Positions 21,794-32,503 of a stretch of DNA of 64,000 nucleotides are shown in pieces (positions within the stretch are counted from its first letter, which is position 1; every line of letters begins with the position of its first letter). A model generated the notes under the pieces. It made no database searches, was not told where the DNA came from, and saw only the letters and a program-made list of their open reading frames with translations. Source of the stretch: Nothopassalora personata. Taxonomy: Eukaryota > Ascomycota > Dothideomycetes > Mycosphaerellales > Mycosphaerellaceae. The position numbers and the translations under genes are program-made. The DNA lies in assembly GCA_033816765.1 (NCBI GenBank), contig CM066293.1, forward strand, positions 248,001 through 312,000. The letters are read 5' to 3'.

Positions 21794-23823
21794 GTCGCTC
21801 AAGGGACTTGGTAGTGCGACCTTGTATTCAGGCCAGACTCAATTGATGCAGAGCGACAGGAAAGCGGCAGCCTATGTACTGCTCATGCTCACAGACCCGC
21901 TGCCGTGAATCGATCGCCACACGTGCGTTCTCCCGAGAAGTTGAGGGTCGACTAGCATGTTGCTAGACACTAATCGATCCTACAGAACTAAGTATATCCC
22001 TCGGGTCTGTACGCGACGCGGCCTAACCCAAGTCATCAAGCATCGAAAAGAATCCTACGAAGCTCGGCATGCAACGGTTCCATCGGCGGTTCCCTGCGTC
22101 GCCGCCATATCGGTTTATTGCAGTGCATCAGAAGGCACATGCCCGGCAGAGCCAGGCGCGGTGACACGCGCGCTGTGGAATGCTCAGAAGGTCCGTGACC
22201 AGGCGCGGCAGTGCGGATCAGGCCTCTATCAGAAACTGCTGCTGCTGCCGCACGACCAACGCTGGGTCTGGAGCGTTCGTATGTGGTGAAGACCCGCTTG
22301 TTTGCAGGCCCCTTAATGCAGTCCACTACAGAGTTTTTTTACAACCCTGTATTCAGGCTTTACCCTATCAGGCTATCACTTGTTCATTCTCAAGGTGTTG
22401 CTATGCCTCTATCTCGCCATCCACCTTATTAACCACCTCTCGATATGGCTCGTAGGCGCGACTTTGCTTAGTTCAACAAGGGCCAGATATGGGCACTATA
22501 CAAACACGCTTACTTGCTGTTGCTATCCAAGGTGGCGATATGCCAAGCCGTAGATACGATAGCCTGATATAGTAAAGCGTGAATACAGGGGTCGTAAATA
22601 AGGTCTACTGTACTCTGCAGACTGTACAGCATCTCTGTCGGTGAAAGTATGGATTCTCGTTTGCAGCCCGCCGTGGCGCCGCATGCGGACATGGGTTCTG
22701 GAAAGCACTTCATCTCGTATGCGCCGCCAAGCGAGGTCCAATGCGTATGTACGTGTAAATTCGTAGGTCCGATGGGTCGGAGGAGATTCTTGGCGGCCCT
22801 CACAGCGTTCAGCATAGACAACATGGCGTTCGTTATGCAAGGTGAAGCGGATGGAAGCTCTATCTTCAGCCACCGCAGTGCTAAGATTTGCAGCCGGTCG
22901 CGTACCGAGCAGTGGACGCTTTACTGGAAACAGACATTGGCTTATATGGTTGGCTAGATTAGACCGTGTCCCTGAACCGCGACAGGGATCACATGCGGGA
23001 AGGTCGATCTGTGGTCGAAAGCCAATCTCATACAAACAACTTCATCAGAGCCTCCTTGCCTCCTCTCCGCCTTTTCCTTGAGACACAAACACCTCCGCAA
23101 ATGCCCATGAGACGTCACCTCCACGTAGATTGGATGGCAGAGAACGAAGCATCGGGACGCACCAGTGTCAATTCAATGTGACCTACCACACTCACGGAAC
23201 TGGGAATGTGAGCGCCAGCACTATTGACCCACCCTTGCCGTTGCCCTAAACCTGTGTAACAATGCCTGTTGCTGCATATCGCTGCTAAAAGCGTCGCCGT
23301 AGGTATCGCCAGTGCTCTCTGTGCATCCAATTCCGCCGAATCACGTTTGCCCTAGGCCTCAATCTCGCAATGTGAGAGTTATCTGCGTGTCCCCAGCGCC
23401 CTCGTTGATGCACCCTTCTCACCCGACTGCTGCTTGCTGGACATCATTCGGGAACAAGTCCTTTCCGTGCGTGTGGGCCTTCTTCCTTTCTAGCGCACAT
23501 AGCCAATTGTGAGCTTCCCTATCAAGCAGAGGAACCGAAAGGAGGCATCCCGATTTCCGCTCAACCACACTCCACCGGCGGTACCTGCGGAAGGTCGCCA
23601 GATTCATCGCACGAGCACCTGGTGCCGTGTTGCTAGCAGTGAGCGCAAAGGTTGCAAGTTGGTAGCAATGGTCAAGATTGAGTGTTTTGCCTGAGACGAT
23701 GACCGCTTGAATCTATTACAAGCTCAAGTACGCTGAGGTACTACCGGTCGTCTACACCGCCTGCACCTAGCTGAGTTGAAACTCATCACGGTGGCGCACA
23801 GGGAGGACGACTTTCATTTCCAG
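21794..23823. other. intergenic region, synthetase to MFS transporter
   Basis: This 2-kb spacer lies between divergent start codons and contains an inverted repeat (separate entry). ORFs on both strands around 22.5-23.0 kb overlap one another and have no motif. The ~60 bases before 23824 are open in frame but without an ATG, so an upstream exon of the transporter cannot be excluded. Confidence 0.4.
22339..22597. repeat. inverted repeat, possible degraded MITE
   Basis: The left arm 22339-22377 and the right arm 22558-22597 match as reverse complements at about 35 of 40 positions, with one gap. They share CCCTGTATTCA, GCTTTAC and TATCAGGCTATC. About 180 bases lie between them. The structure fits the terminal repeats of a small non-autonomous DNA transposon or a large hairpin. 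No transposase frame is inside, and I could not identify a target-site duplication. Confidence 0.5.
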
Positions 23824-25509
23824 ATGCGCGAGTCGCCTTTGCATTCGCGGGACCGATCCATCGCATCCAACTGGCGTGGCCATGCGAGGGACGAGTCTGC
23901 GGCCTCCGGCTTCACTGCGTTTCACAGACCGCTAACGCAGGACTCACATCGACCTTTCGGGGAATCAAACTTTACAAAATCCAGCAGCACCCTCGTGCCA
24001 ACCCACGAGCGGAATGTCTCAGAGATTGTGTCCCCGTCACGACAAGGCTTCATGTCGAAGGAGGACGTCAGCCGCGCTGCCTCACCGGGATTTCACCCAG
24101 GCTACCCTGGACCTGAGTCTCCAACATCACCTGCTACGGGAAGGACATGGCCGACAGAACCACCCTTAGCAATACCTCCGAATGCCGCGCAGTGGAGCAG
24201 CAAAGGCTCATCAATCAGATCATCTGTCAAGGAGTATTTCTCAAATTCACCCCCAGAGTCGACGCACAAACCTCCACCTGGACCGCCGGGGGGACCACCT
24301 CCTGACGGAGGCACAACCGCGTGGCTACAGGTGCTTGCTGGCTACTTCTTGTTCTTCAACACATGGGGGCTGATCAACGCATTCGGAGTATTCCAGTCAT
24401 ACTACAAGGAGACTCTCATACGCGACCAGACGAACTCCTCGATAGCATGGATCGGCACCTTGACCTCGTTCTTTCTGTGCGCATCGCCTATATCCTGGGG
24501 ACCGATCTTCGACATCGGATCACCACGACTACTGGTCCTCTTCGGCTCCTTCTCAGTGGCGCTTGGCATAATGATGATGTCCCTGTGCGATAAATACTGG
24601 CAACTCATCCTAGCCCAAGGTATCTGCTGTGGTCTCGGCGGCGGCGCGCTCTTCATCACAGCCACCTCCGTCCTCCCTTCCTACTTCAGCAAAAAGCGCG
24701 CTCTAGCCATGGGCATCTCAGCCTCTGGCTCATCTCTCGGCGGCGTCATCTACCCCATCGTCTTCACCTACACCCAACCCAAGATCGGTTTCGGCTGGGC
24801 CGTCAGAATCATCGGCTTCATTGCCATCCTAACCCTCACAATCCCCTGCATCGTCATCAAACCACGCGCCAAACCCCCCGGCCGCCGCAAGATCTTCGAC
24901 ACCTCAATCCTCGCCAATATCCCATTCGAAATCATGAACCTCGCCACCTTCTTCGGCTTCGTCGGCCAATACATCCCCTACTTCTTCATCGAACAATTCG
25001 CCGCGCAGCACAACCTAGACTTCCAATTCTGGATGCTCATCTTCCTCAACGTAGGCTCCATCCCCGGCCGCATCATCCCCTCTCTGATCGCAGACAACCT
25101 CTTCCATCCCTTGAAAGTCCTCGCCACAACGACCGCCGGCGCGACGATTCTGGCCTTCTGCTGGATCGCGATAAAGCACTCCACCCCAGCCCTTATCGTA
25201 TGGTGCTTCCTCTACGGCTTCTGCTCCGGCGCCTTCGTCTCTCTCCAAGGAGCCGCAGTAGCTTCCATGACCAGCGACCTGCGCACGATCGGGACACGCT
25301 TCGGGATTAACATGTTCGCCGGCGCGTTGGGAATCTTGATAGGCAGTCCCGTAGGCGGCGCGATCATCCCGGAAAGCTGGCCGGGTGCTCAGAGTTTTTG
25401 TGGTGCGGCGTTGTTACTCGCCACTCTGTCCCTCGTCGGATGCTGGTTCAGCTATCAGCGTTCGCTCCGCGGCCGCGCGGCTGGGAAGGGGGCCGGAGGA
25501 GTAGGGTAG
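23824..25509 (+). CDS. MFS transporter, monocarboxylate-porter-like
   Basis: Plasma-membrane permease of the fungal MCT-like branch of the major facilitator superfamily, 561 aa, no intron. A hydrophilic N-terminus of about 165 residues, rich in Ser and Pro and ending in a PPPGPPGGPPPDGG segment, precedes the first helix. This begins GGTTAWLQVLAGYFLFFNTW, a typical family start with GxINAFGVFQSYY. Twelve helices are visible, with a central loop of about 30 residues (KPRAKPPGRRKIFD) and the GIxASGSSLGGVIYPIV segment after helix 4. The ATG at 23824 is the first in frame. It is the nearest gene upstream of, and divergent from, the A-T-C synthetase and may export its product, though most such transporters have unrelated roles. 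Confidence 0.82.
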   Translation: MRESPLHSRDRSIASNWRGHARDESAASGFTAFHRPLTQDSHRPFGESNFTKSSSTLVPTHERNVSEIVSPSRQGFMSKEDVSRAASPGFHPGYPGPESPTSPATGRTWPTEPPLAIPPNAAQWSSKGSSIRSSVKEYFSNSPPESTHKPPPGPPGGPPPDGGTTAWLQVLAGYFLFFNTWGLINAFGVFQSYYKETLIRDQTNSSIAWIGTLTSFFLCASPISWGPIFDIGSPRLLVLFGSFSVALGIMMMSLCDKYWQLILAQGICCGLGGGALFITATSVLPSYFSKKRALAMGISASGSSLGGVIYPIVFTYTQPKIGFGWAVRIIGFIAILTLTIPCIVIKPRAKPPGRRKIFDTSILANIPFEIMNLATFFGFVGQYIPYFFIEQFAAQHNLDFQFWMLIFLNVGSIPGRIIPSLIADNLFHPLKVLATTTAGATILAFCWIAIKHSTPALIVWCFLYGFCSGAFVSLQGAAVASMTSDLRTIGTRFGINMFAGALGILIGSPVGGAIIPESWPGAQSFCGAALLLATLSLVGCWFSYQRSLRGRAAGKGAGGVG

Positions 25510-25644
25510 AATTTTGAGGCGGTCTGCGTCGCGGGCGAGGAGATTCTTGATGAGACATGAGATTTCTTTGGGCGTATAGATGGGTTGGATGTGGTAGAGG
25601 TGGAGGCTCGGCAAATCCCGGGGCTCTGTGGTATTGGTTGGCAT
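25414..25644 (-). CDS. small ORF antisense to MFS 3' end
   Basis: The 76-codon frame begins MPTNTTEPRDLPSLHLYHI and continues IYTPKEISCLIKNLLARDAD. Codons in the part outside the transporter (25510-25644) mostly end in C or G, as in real genes here. The last 32 codons lie opposite the transporter's C-terminus, where bias may be borrowed. I do not recognise it. It may be a real small protein overlapping tail to tail, or chance. Confidence 0.3.
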   Translation of the reverse strand: MPTNTTEPRDLPSLHLYHIQPIYTPKEISCLIKNLLARDADRLKILPYSSGPLPSRAAAERTLIAEPASDEGQSGE

Positions 25645-26325
25645 GGTATGATTGCGGCGAGGCGAGGTGGCGTTGTGGCGATCGTTTGTATCGAAAAAGG
25701 GAAGTAAGAAGGGAAGGCAGTAATTACTCGATACTCTGTCTAGACAGCAGCGGCACTAGTAACATGCAAGTGTCCGACCGCAAAAGGCACGTAGTGAATC
25801 CGGCGCAAAGGCTCGTCAAACTGACAAACTCTGTTCAAGGTATTCGGCGCCGCGGTAAAAGCCACTCCGGGGTATATCTCCTCCGTCATCAGTCTCTGCT
25901 CCGATGATATGCGTCTTTCCCATCGCCAAATACAGTAGCTCAACAAGTCGGCGTCGAAGAGACGCGAGGAATGCGCAATTGACCGCCGATGTCTTGCCTT
26001 CTCCCGATTGTGCCCCTTGTACCGTCAAACGCCGTCGCTATCCTATTGTCCTTTTCACGTGCAAGTCCATACAATTACATTTTCTGTACCTTCACGTGCA
26101 TGCGGCTCTTTCGAAAGACTGGATGCAGGTCCAGCTGCTGGGTGGAAGGATCAGAAATCAGAGAACTGTTGTCCTCGCCTAGGGGTATCTCTTGTAAGTT
26201 TCATATGCAGGGTCGAACGACTATGGTCATCTATCGCGAAGGGTGGTTAGTGCCTGCGCAAGGCTTTGTACATGACTGGGCATCGCTATCTTTCGAGCAG
26301 CTCCTGGGAAGGCATTGGAGTGTAC
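25645..26325. other. intergenic region, no clear gene
   Basis: Nothing convincing is seen except a possible last exon of the neighbouring membrane protein near 26145-26185 (described there). Confidence 0.35.
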
Positions 26326-26967
26326 TCACCTGTAACCGCCAGAAGACCGTCTATTCTTCCGCCGTGGCTCGGGCACGCCTATTGACGAGTGCTCCTCGAT
26401 TACCTCGACGATGTCGTCACCATCCACTCTTCGCTCTGGAGGCCCGCGGATGTCGTCCACCAGCACCGTCTCTCGTATGCGACTTGGCTGCCGCGGAGGA
26501 GGCACGCTGTCTCGTACTATTCGCTCTTGTCGGATGACTCTTTCGCGCCTTGGACTTCTGCTCGTCATCTCTGTCCGGGCATGACTGCGCCGCGTGCCTC
26601 TGCTCCGCGATCTCCGCCGTACAACAACGTCCTCCTCGGTCAATCTGCTGGAGCGGATGAAGCCTGTGCCACTGCTGGCCACCCACAGAATCCATATGAG
26701 GAGAAGGAAGCCTGCGATGCTGCCGAGGACGATTCCAGCCACCGCGCCGGGCGCTGGTCCAGCATTGATGCCTTGGTATTGGGTGGGTATCGCGAGAACG
26801 CCGCCGCTCTGTCGTTTGGGAAGGTCCAAAGGTATTCGGTCTAGTAGTGCTCGAGCGGTATGCGATAGTGCTTGTCCAACGGTATCTGTTGCGCGGCGCA
26901 ATTGCCGCATGTCGAAGGCGCGCGCATCCGGCTCGAAGGTCGGATCGTGGTACGGAAGAGCCGGCAT
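26326..26967 (-). CDS. conserved fungal single-pass membrane protein
   Basis: A 213-residue product of the type annotated as hypothetical in many ascomycetes. The N-terminal half (MPALPYHDPTFEPDARAFD...) is followed by one strong helix at ~100-125 (GAVAGIVLGSIAGFLLLIWI). After that comes a basic, Arg/Ser-rich cytosolic tail with RLTEEDVVVRRRSRS, RERVIRQERIVRDS and DDIVEVIEEHSS. The MPALPYHDP start was preferred to an in-frame ATG 154 codons upstream, because the sequence between is low-complexity leader. The frame stops just inside a perfect GTGAGT donor (26324-26329 on the plus strand). Splicing to CTTACAAG near 26192 would replace the final TGA with about 13 further residues. The true C-terminus is therefore uncertain. 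Function unknown. Confidence 0.62.
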   Translation of the reverse strand: MPALPYHDPTFEPDARAFDMRQLRRATDTVGQALSHTARALLDRIPLDLPKRQSGGVLAIPTQYQGINAGPAPGAVAGIVLGSIAGFLLLIWILWVASSGTGFIRSSRLTEEDVVVRRRSRSRGTRRSHARTEMTSRSPRRERVIRQERIVRDSVPPPRQPSRIRETVLVDDIRGPPERRVDGDDIVEVIEEHSSIGVPEPRRKNRRSSGGYR

Positions 26968-27477
26968 GATGCCCGGGGGCAGCTGCGGGCAGCCGTGTAT
27001 GTTGGTGATATTACAGCTGATCGTCCCTTCCTGCTCGAATTGTCGTTGTATCCGGTAGTTGCCGTCGATTGCGACTTGCAGCTCGGCGCTGGAATTCTCG
27101 ACGAGCTTGAGTCGCGGGTCGTGTTGGCGGATGTTGGTGGGGCGACGACCACCGGCTTCGGAGGGATATGGACCTAGCCGGTTCCGCTCAAGAAGTGTAC
27201 AGGAAATGCTCGGGTAGTGAGTGGATGTATGCTGTATGTGTTGATGATGATGATGTCGTTTTATGTAGCGAGTAGAGAGTAGAGAGAGTGTGCGCGCAGA
27301 AGAGGAACTGGAAGCGTCCGAGGCGTTCCTGACGTACGCGTTGGCGGCGTTGCTTGGGCGAGGCTGGGTACAGTATCGACCCAAACCCCGGTGGCGGGGC
27401 TCTCTCGAAAACATCCACCCTTGCACCAACGACTTTCCATCGATTCATTCGCGCTTACAAGCGACTCATCACCCAGC
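26968..27477. promoter_or_regulatory. divergent upstream region
   Basis: Leader and promoter space for the membrane protein (minus strand) and the 2EXR-like gene (plus strand). A short GAT repeat lies near 27240-27253. No other signal is seen. Confidence 0.35.
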
Positions 27478-27966
27478 ATGTATCATCTACCTGCTGAGCT
27501 CTTGGACCTCATTTACGAGTTCGTAGCCACCAACGACATTGCCACGTTTGCAGACCTGGCTGACGCCCACTTTCGTCGTCCATCGCTTCTGGCCGTGAAC
27601 AAGCGAATTCGTCAGGATTACGCCGATGTCTTCTTCCGACGCATCATCATCGACTCATGGTGGTCAAGCACAGGCGTATGGTGCAGCATCCAAAGCACAA
27701 CGGCGAAGAAAGACATTTTCGTACGTGCCGGGTTCGCCGACCTCTCTTGCAACCACTACAGTCTGGCTGGCGCCCAGAGACACTGTCAGGCGAGGGCTCA
27801 TCGTTGGCCTGATGGTCAATCTGGGCTTCTGACTATCATAATGAACGGCTGTCCCAGGTATTGGACGTGGAGGAAAGGGCTGAGTAGTGGGCGAGGCAAG
27901 ATGAGCACTGCAAGCCTGGGCCCGACCTCTCCACGAGGTGTTTCTGGACGCAGTAGGATCGGCTGA
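27478..27966 (+). CDS. 2EXR/F-box-like protein, possibly decaying
   Basis: The first ~70 residues resemble the fungal 2EXR/F-box-like fold: MYHLPAELLDLIYEFV, then PSLLAVNKRIRQDYADVFF. After residue ~75 the sequence loses family character and becomes composition-poor up to the stop at residue 163. A GTACGT...CACTACAG pair (27720-27767) could be an intron but leads to an early stop. Coding-like scraps in other frames continue to about 28.1 kb (for example YGIDVKGGSLQTVKCSATF, 28000-28056). This suggests a longer gene broken by frameshifts. The N-terminal coding call is reasonable; the given end is only the end of the open frame. Confidence 0.4.
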   Translation: MYHLPAELLDLIYEFVATNDIATFADLADAHFRRPSLLAVNKRIRQDYADVFFRRIIIDSWWSSTGVWCSIQSTTAKKDIFVRAGFADLSCNHYSLAGAQRHCQARAHRWPDGQSGLLTIIMNGCPRYWTWRKGLSSGRGKMSTASLGPTSPRGVSGRSRIG

Positions 27967-30900
27967 GACATGGTGCGACTAATCAACTATGCATATGGTA
28001 TTGACGTGAAGGGCGGAAGCCTCCAAACGGTAAAGTGTTCTGCGACATTTACACTGGCCGCAACCATGGTTCTCTTGACGCCATCGGTGGTTCCTGCCGA
28101 ATGCTTTCAGGCTGAAGCCGCTGCATGAGGCAAGAATTTACTTCACGCCCTGACTCCAGCCATGCCGCACAACAAGTGAAGTCTTCTGCACTCTGCGCGT
28201 GCCATCATTGTTATGTGGCATGGGTTGGTAGTGCTTTTCGCTGTGGAGCCGGTCCTTGAAATGTCCAAGTCTTGACGAGCTGAACGCATTACATGATTTC
28301 CGGACAAGCCTTTGGCCATGTTGATGTGGGTGGTTCTGATGGTGGCCAGGATGTTCCGGACATCACAGTCTCGGTCGATTAGTGGTGTTGGCTGTCCGAA
28401 GCATGATCTCCGTGCTGCAGTCCGGTCCAGGTGGCGAGATTGTTATGGATTGTGTCTGGTTACCCGGCCGGCTTGGAGGTTCCAAGTTGTCATCGCTGGT
28501 ATCGACGATCTCTTCCGAAACGATGCCAACAGTCTGCTGTACCCAAATATCCAAGTGACGGCCAGCTACAGCATGGTCTGGCGCGGTTCCGACACAAGCT
28601 GAAGACATGGCTTGGCGGTTACAGCAAGACAAAGTCTAGAAGAAGTGGCTTTGGAGCAGAGATGGTGGCTGTTGCTACATCAAAGGTCCGTCTCGAAATG
28701 AAGGGGTAGTGAGTTCACTGACTATCTTCTCGGACCATTCTACCGATTGCGCAACATCAAACGAGCCACCTGAAGTCGACATGCCAGTCGATCACACGAT
28801 CGATCTCTAAAATACGACGTTGACGGGATATCGAAGTGCAGACATGCACGACTTCCTCGCGATCCGTCGCGACGCATACACCTCGCGCATATCGCATAAC
28901 GATGAGGCCCAGAATCTGAGCTGCATTGCAGTGCACCTGATCACGTTCGGGTTCGGCTTTAATGCTGGGCGAGTGGTTACCAAAATGGATAGCAGAAATC
29001 CGATCAGGGCCGTCACGAGAGGCAGCGACAGATACTGGCATTTGCAGGGGTGTGTAACGTGGAGTTTGGTGTGATTAATTCGAAGATGGGTGGGCGCGGC
29101 GTGGAGCAAACTAGTGGTGAGGAGTGATACTGCAGAGCGCACACGGTCTGATCTAACAGAGCCTCCGTCCCCATAACTCCGTCATCGCGATATATTACCC
29201 TAGGCATGGTGTTTATATCCGTGGATCCAACGCTTTACCTTTATAGTCAAAATTGGATGCGTTGTTCCCTCTATATCACTTTAAGTATCTTATGTACACG
29301 CGTCTATATGCGTGGAGGACGTAGCATAACTAATCCTAGGAACGGAGCGACGTAGGCACTTTACAAACAAGGGAGGCTACACGAGATAGTACACGCTTAG
29401 AAGTGAATACATTCTTCTTAATGAGGAATGGACAGAAGACAGCAGATGTATGAACTATGCCTAGGGTTGTATGAGTATTCCTTTTGGCTGTCGCAATCGC
29501 AGCTTACTCCGAGTGTCCTTCGTTTCAGACGTCCCAGACGTGGATTGGAAGTCCGTATTGAGCTCGATCAGGAGAGAAGTCGACAAGTTCTTGTGGAAGG
29601 CCGGGGTGTGGACGGTGGCATGGGATCAGGGGTGCCAAAATACCGATATATTGCGTGCTTGTCGCAGTGAATTATAATCTTTAGCACATTGACTGGATCC
29701 CAATCCAGGGTCCGTTCAGGCAGCAAGGCCAGAGTAACACCATAACGACCATAAAATACCAGTATTACCTCTTTCCCAATCGGGCTAGGCAGAACAAGAT
29801 GTCATCTTGACCTACATGGGGTAAATGTCATCTTCCGGAGGAAATTTTGGCTTCGTGATGGGATTGCTTGTGCTGCGATAGCACGAGCTTCGAGAAGTCC
29901 TCTAGAAGGCTGAAGTGGAATTGCATTGATCCCCAAGCAGGATGACCACAGGCCTACAATGACAGCGATGTACCTGGATCACGAACGTCTTGCTATTGGT
30001 AGCCTGCGACACGTGCGGCCGATGGCACACGTCGGAACGTGAGACAACATCCCATTTTGAGCGTCCAACATCTGGAGTTGGACTGATAGTGGAATGACCG
30101 AGCAGCAGGTGATCTTGTCGACGCAGGATATACCTCGAGGCGCACCCCGCATACTTTGTATACGGCAGATGAGCGCCATGCTGACGTGTTGTTGTACTGC
30201 CAGTATGTACAGACAAGCCTGAAAGGCTGAATGTAATACACCTTGGAGCCAGCACCGGACAGTCCATGGTTACAGGCAGGCTTGATTGATGCCTTGAAGA
30301 CCGAAGCACCGCTCAAACATCCAATCGTGCAGGTCATGATATTGTCCAACCGAGACGCAACTTGGGTCGACAAAACCTCTGCCAGGATGCCGAACCGACA
30401 TCAGCCTTTTTGACGTCTGTGGTGGTTGCCATGCAATTACAACACATGTGCGAGCAAGACTAGGTCAGCCCGGTCGCGTACAGCAAGCCATTCCTCGCTT
30501 TACCTGGAATCGATGCGATTGCTGCGTCTCTAGGATCTGCCTAGGGAGCAGTCAAGCGGTATGAGCACACATGGAAAGTATCGAGATCGAACTCTGGCTT
30601 CAACCTTGATGAGTTGACGAAGAATCGGAGCTGCCCCCGCAATCGTGAGCTGCCCGACCAGGAAGCCATGCTTACAAATCCAACCGTCTCAGAAGCCTGT
30701 CACCTCTCCTCGACCAGAAGGCCAGTCACCATCCAGGTATCAACGTAAAACTCCACTCGAGCAGAATCCTTCTCGAACAAACTCTCGACGACGGTGAACA
30801 TGGACCACCAGCCTTCCCTCATCTTCAGTTCCGTCCTATCTGATAAGGCACCGAGGTCGTTTCGGGTTCATTCACTTACAGGGACCACGCCCTCGACCAG

Positions 30901-32503
30901 GGTCCCCACGTGAAGCGTACCACCCTTCTCCGCTTCATTACACTCTCGCTACACACTGTTCCCGCACTTGCATTGTCCCAGGACCACGGGGAAGGGCCAG
31001 CAGACCAGGCCATCACAAACGGCAGGCCATCCCACCAGCCGAGAACCATCGCACGCTGAAAGGGTAAGGACGAGGACATGTCTGTAATGCACTCATGCAA
31101 CGGGAGCACCAGGACAGGCGCTCATCGACCGCCAAAGTATCGCTAAGAATTCCCTCGATCTTACTGCTGTGACCCGTCAGCATTACGACGCCCACGTTCC
31201 TCGTATATTTCGTATACGACGGCATTGAAGAGGCTTCCACCACACCATGTAAGACTCGAGCGGGGTGGTAGAAGCGCGTCGTTAGCTCAATCATGGCAAG
31301 ACAAATGCAAAAGTACAAACCAGCGCAGCACGCGTCCTCTAATACGACCATGGAGCAGAACGAGCACTCGGACCGAAGACAACGACACGCGTGACCGTGA
31401 CTCCCTGGTCGCCGTAATCGCTCACCGTTTTCTCTCTCGCTCCGAGTCCTTAGGCCACGTTCTCACTCACGATCCTGCCTGTCTGCCTCAGGCTCGGATG
31501 CCAGAGTGTGCAAGGGACGTTCTTGATGCTAGGCGCAGTGTCTGCATAGGCAGACGTTAGAGGCCACCGCCACATCTCGAAACGAAGGACTCCATATGAT
31601 CATTGACGAATCTAATTAATTTGCCCGGACATCGTGAAGCTACTTCTTGCACCGACGCTGCCTTGCGACGTACTCCCTGCCGCATGAAGCAATTCCGAGC
31701 CAGAAATGGCGCAGATTGACGTTCGAAGAGTGCCACTGGCGAGATTCAATGCTTCGTGCTGTGACGTCGACCCCCTGGGCAATCGGTCCTGTGCATAAAT
31801 TGTGAGTGAATGGTCCCCTTACTCGGAGTACGACTCCAGACAACAACAAGCGTACCTCTCTAACTCGGCAATGAAAACACACCAATGCTCGAGTTAACCT
31901 CATCACTACTCAACGATAACAACGAATTCAAGTAACCCAAGGACTCGGTAATATTCTCGATCAGAATCGCCACTGGTGCTTACGAAATGAAGCTCTACCT
32001 CACATTGTGACGTCGTCCCTTATCTACTCCATACTATGCTATGCCTGTAGTCCTATGTATCGTTCAGTACGAAGGTATGCCGCAGGTTCTGCCTTCAACA
32101 CTGCAAATGTCTGCATAGCATCATCATCATGGTCGGGAGAAGGTAGCATAATGATCACTTCAGCCCAGCTCCAGTAGCCATGACCTTGACCTGTCCCTGC
32201 CTGCCTGTACGCTTCGCGCCACCGCGACCCATAAATTGCACACCCTTTCCATAGTTGCTCCGAAAAACGACCGTCACGCCAAAATGCCCCGTGCCATGCT
32301 CGTTATGATAAGGGAGGAAAGGTGAAGTGACGTCATTACATGCTCTGCTTGAGCCCCGAGATGTGGTTCAGGATTCTCTGTCCAACATCGGTTGCCCGTG
32401 TGAGAGGAAAGGCCCATCCTGTTTCGGATGGCGTCGGTCTTGACGGTGTTGGATGTGCCGGTGCTGAGGACGACGAAGCACTCCGTTTGCCAGCTTCGAG
32501 CGA
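27967..32503. other. 4.5-kb gene-poor region
   Basis: No ORF here has a recognisable motif or splice chain. 27.97-28.7 kb holds scraps that may belong to the decaying 2EXR-like gene. The AT content rises around 29.2-29.4 kb, which may be an old element. The rest (30-32.5 kb) shows nothing I can support; I found no tRNA-like clover-leaf or B-box by eye. Confidence 0.4.

Noticed and set aside
28757..29142. Overlapping ORFs with a hydrophobic stretch on the minus strand
   Set aside because: One possible membrane helix alone, with an equally long ORF opposite, does not support a gene.
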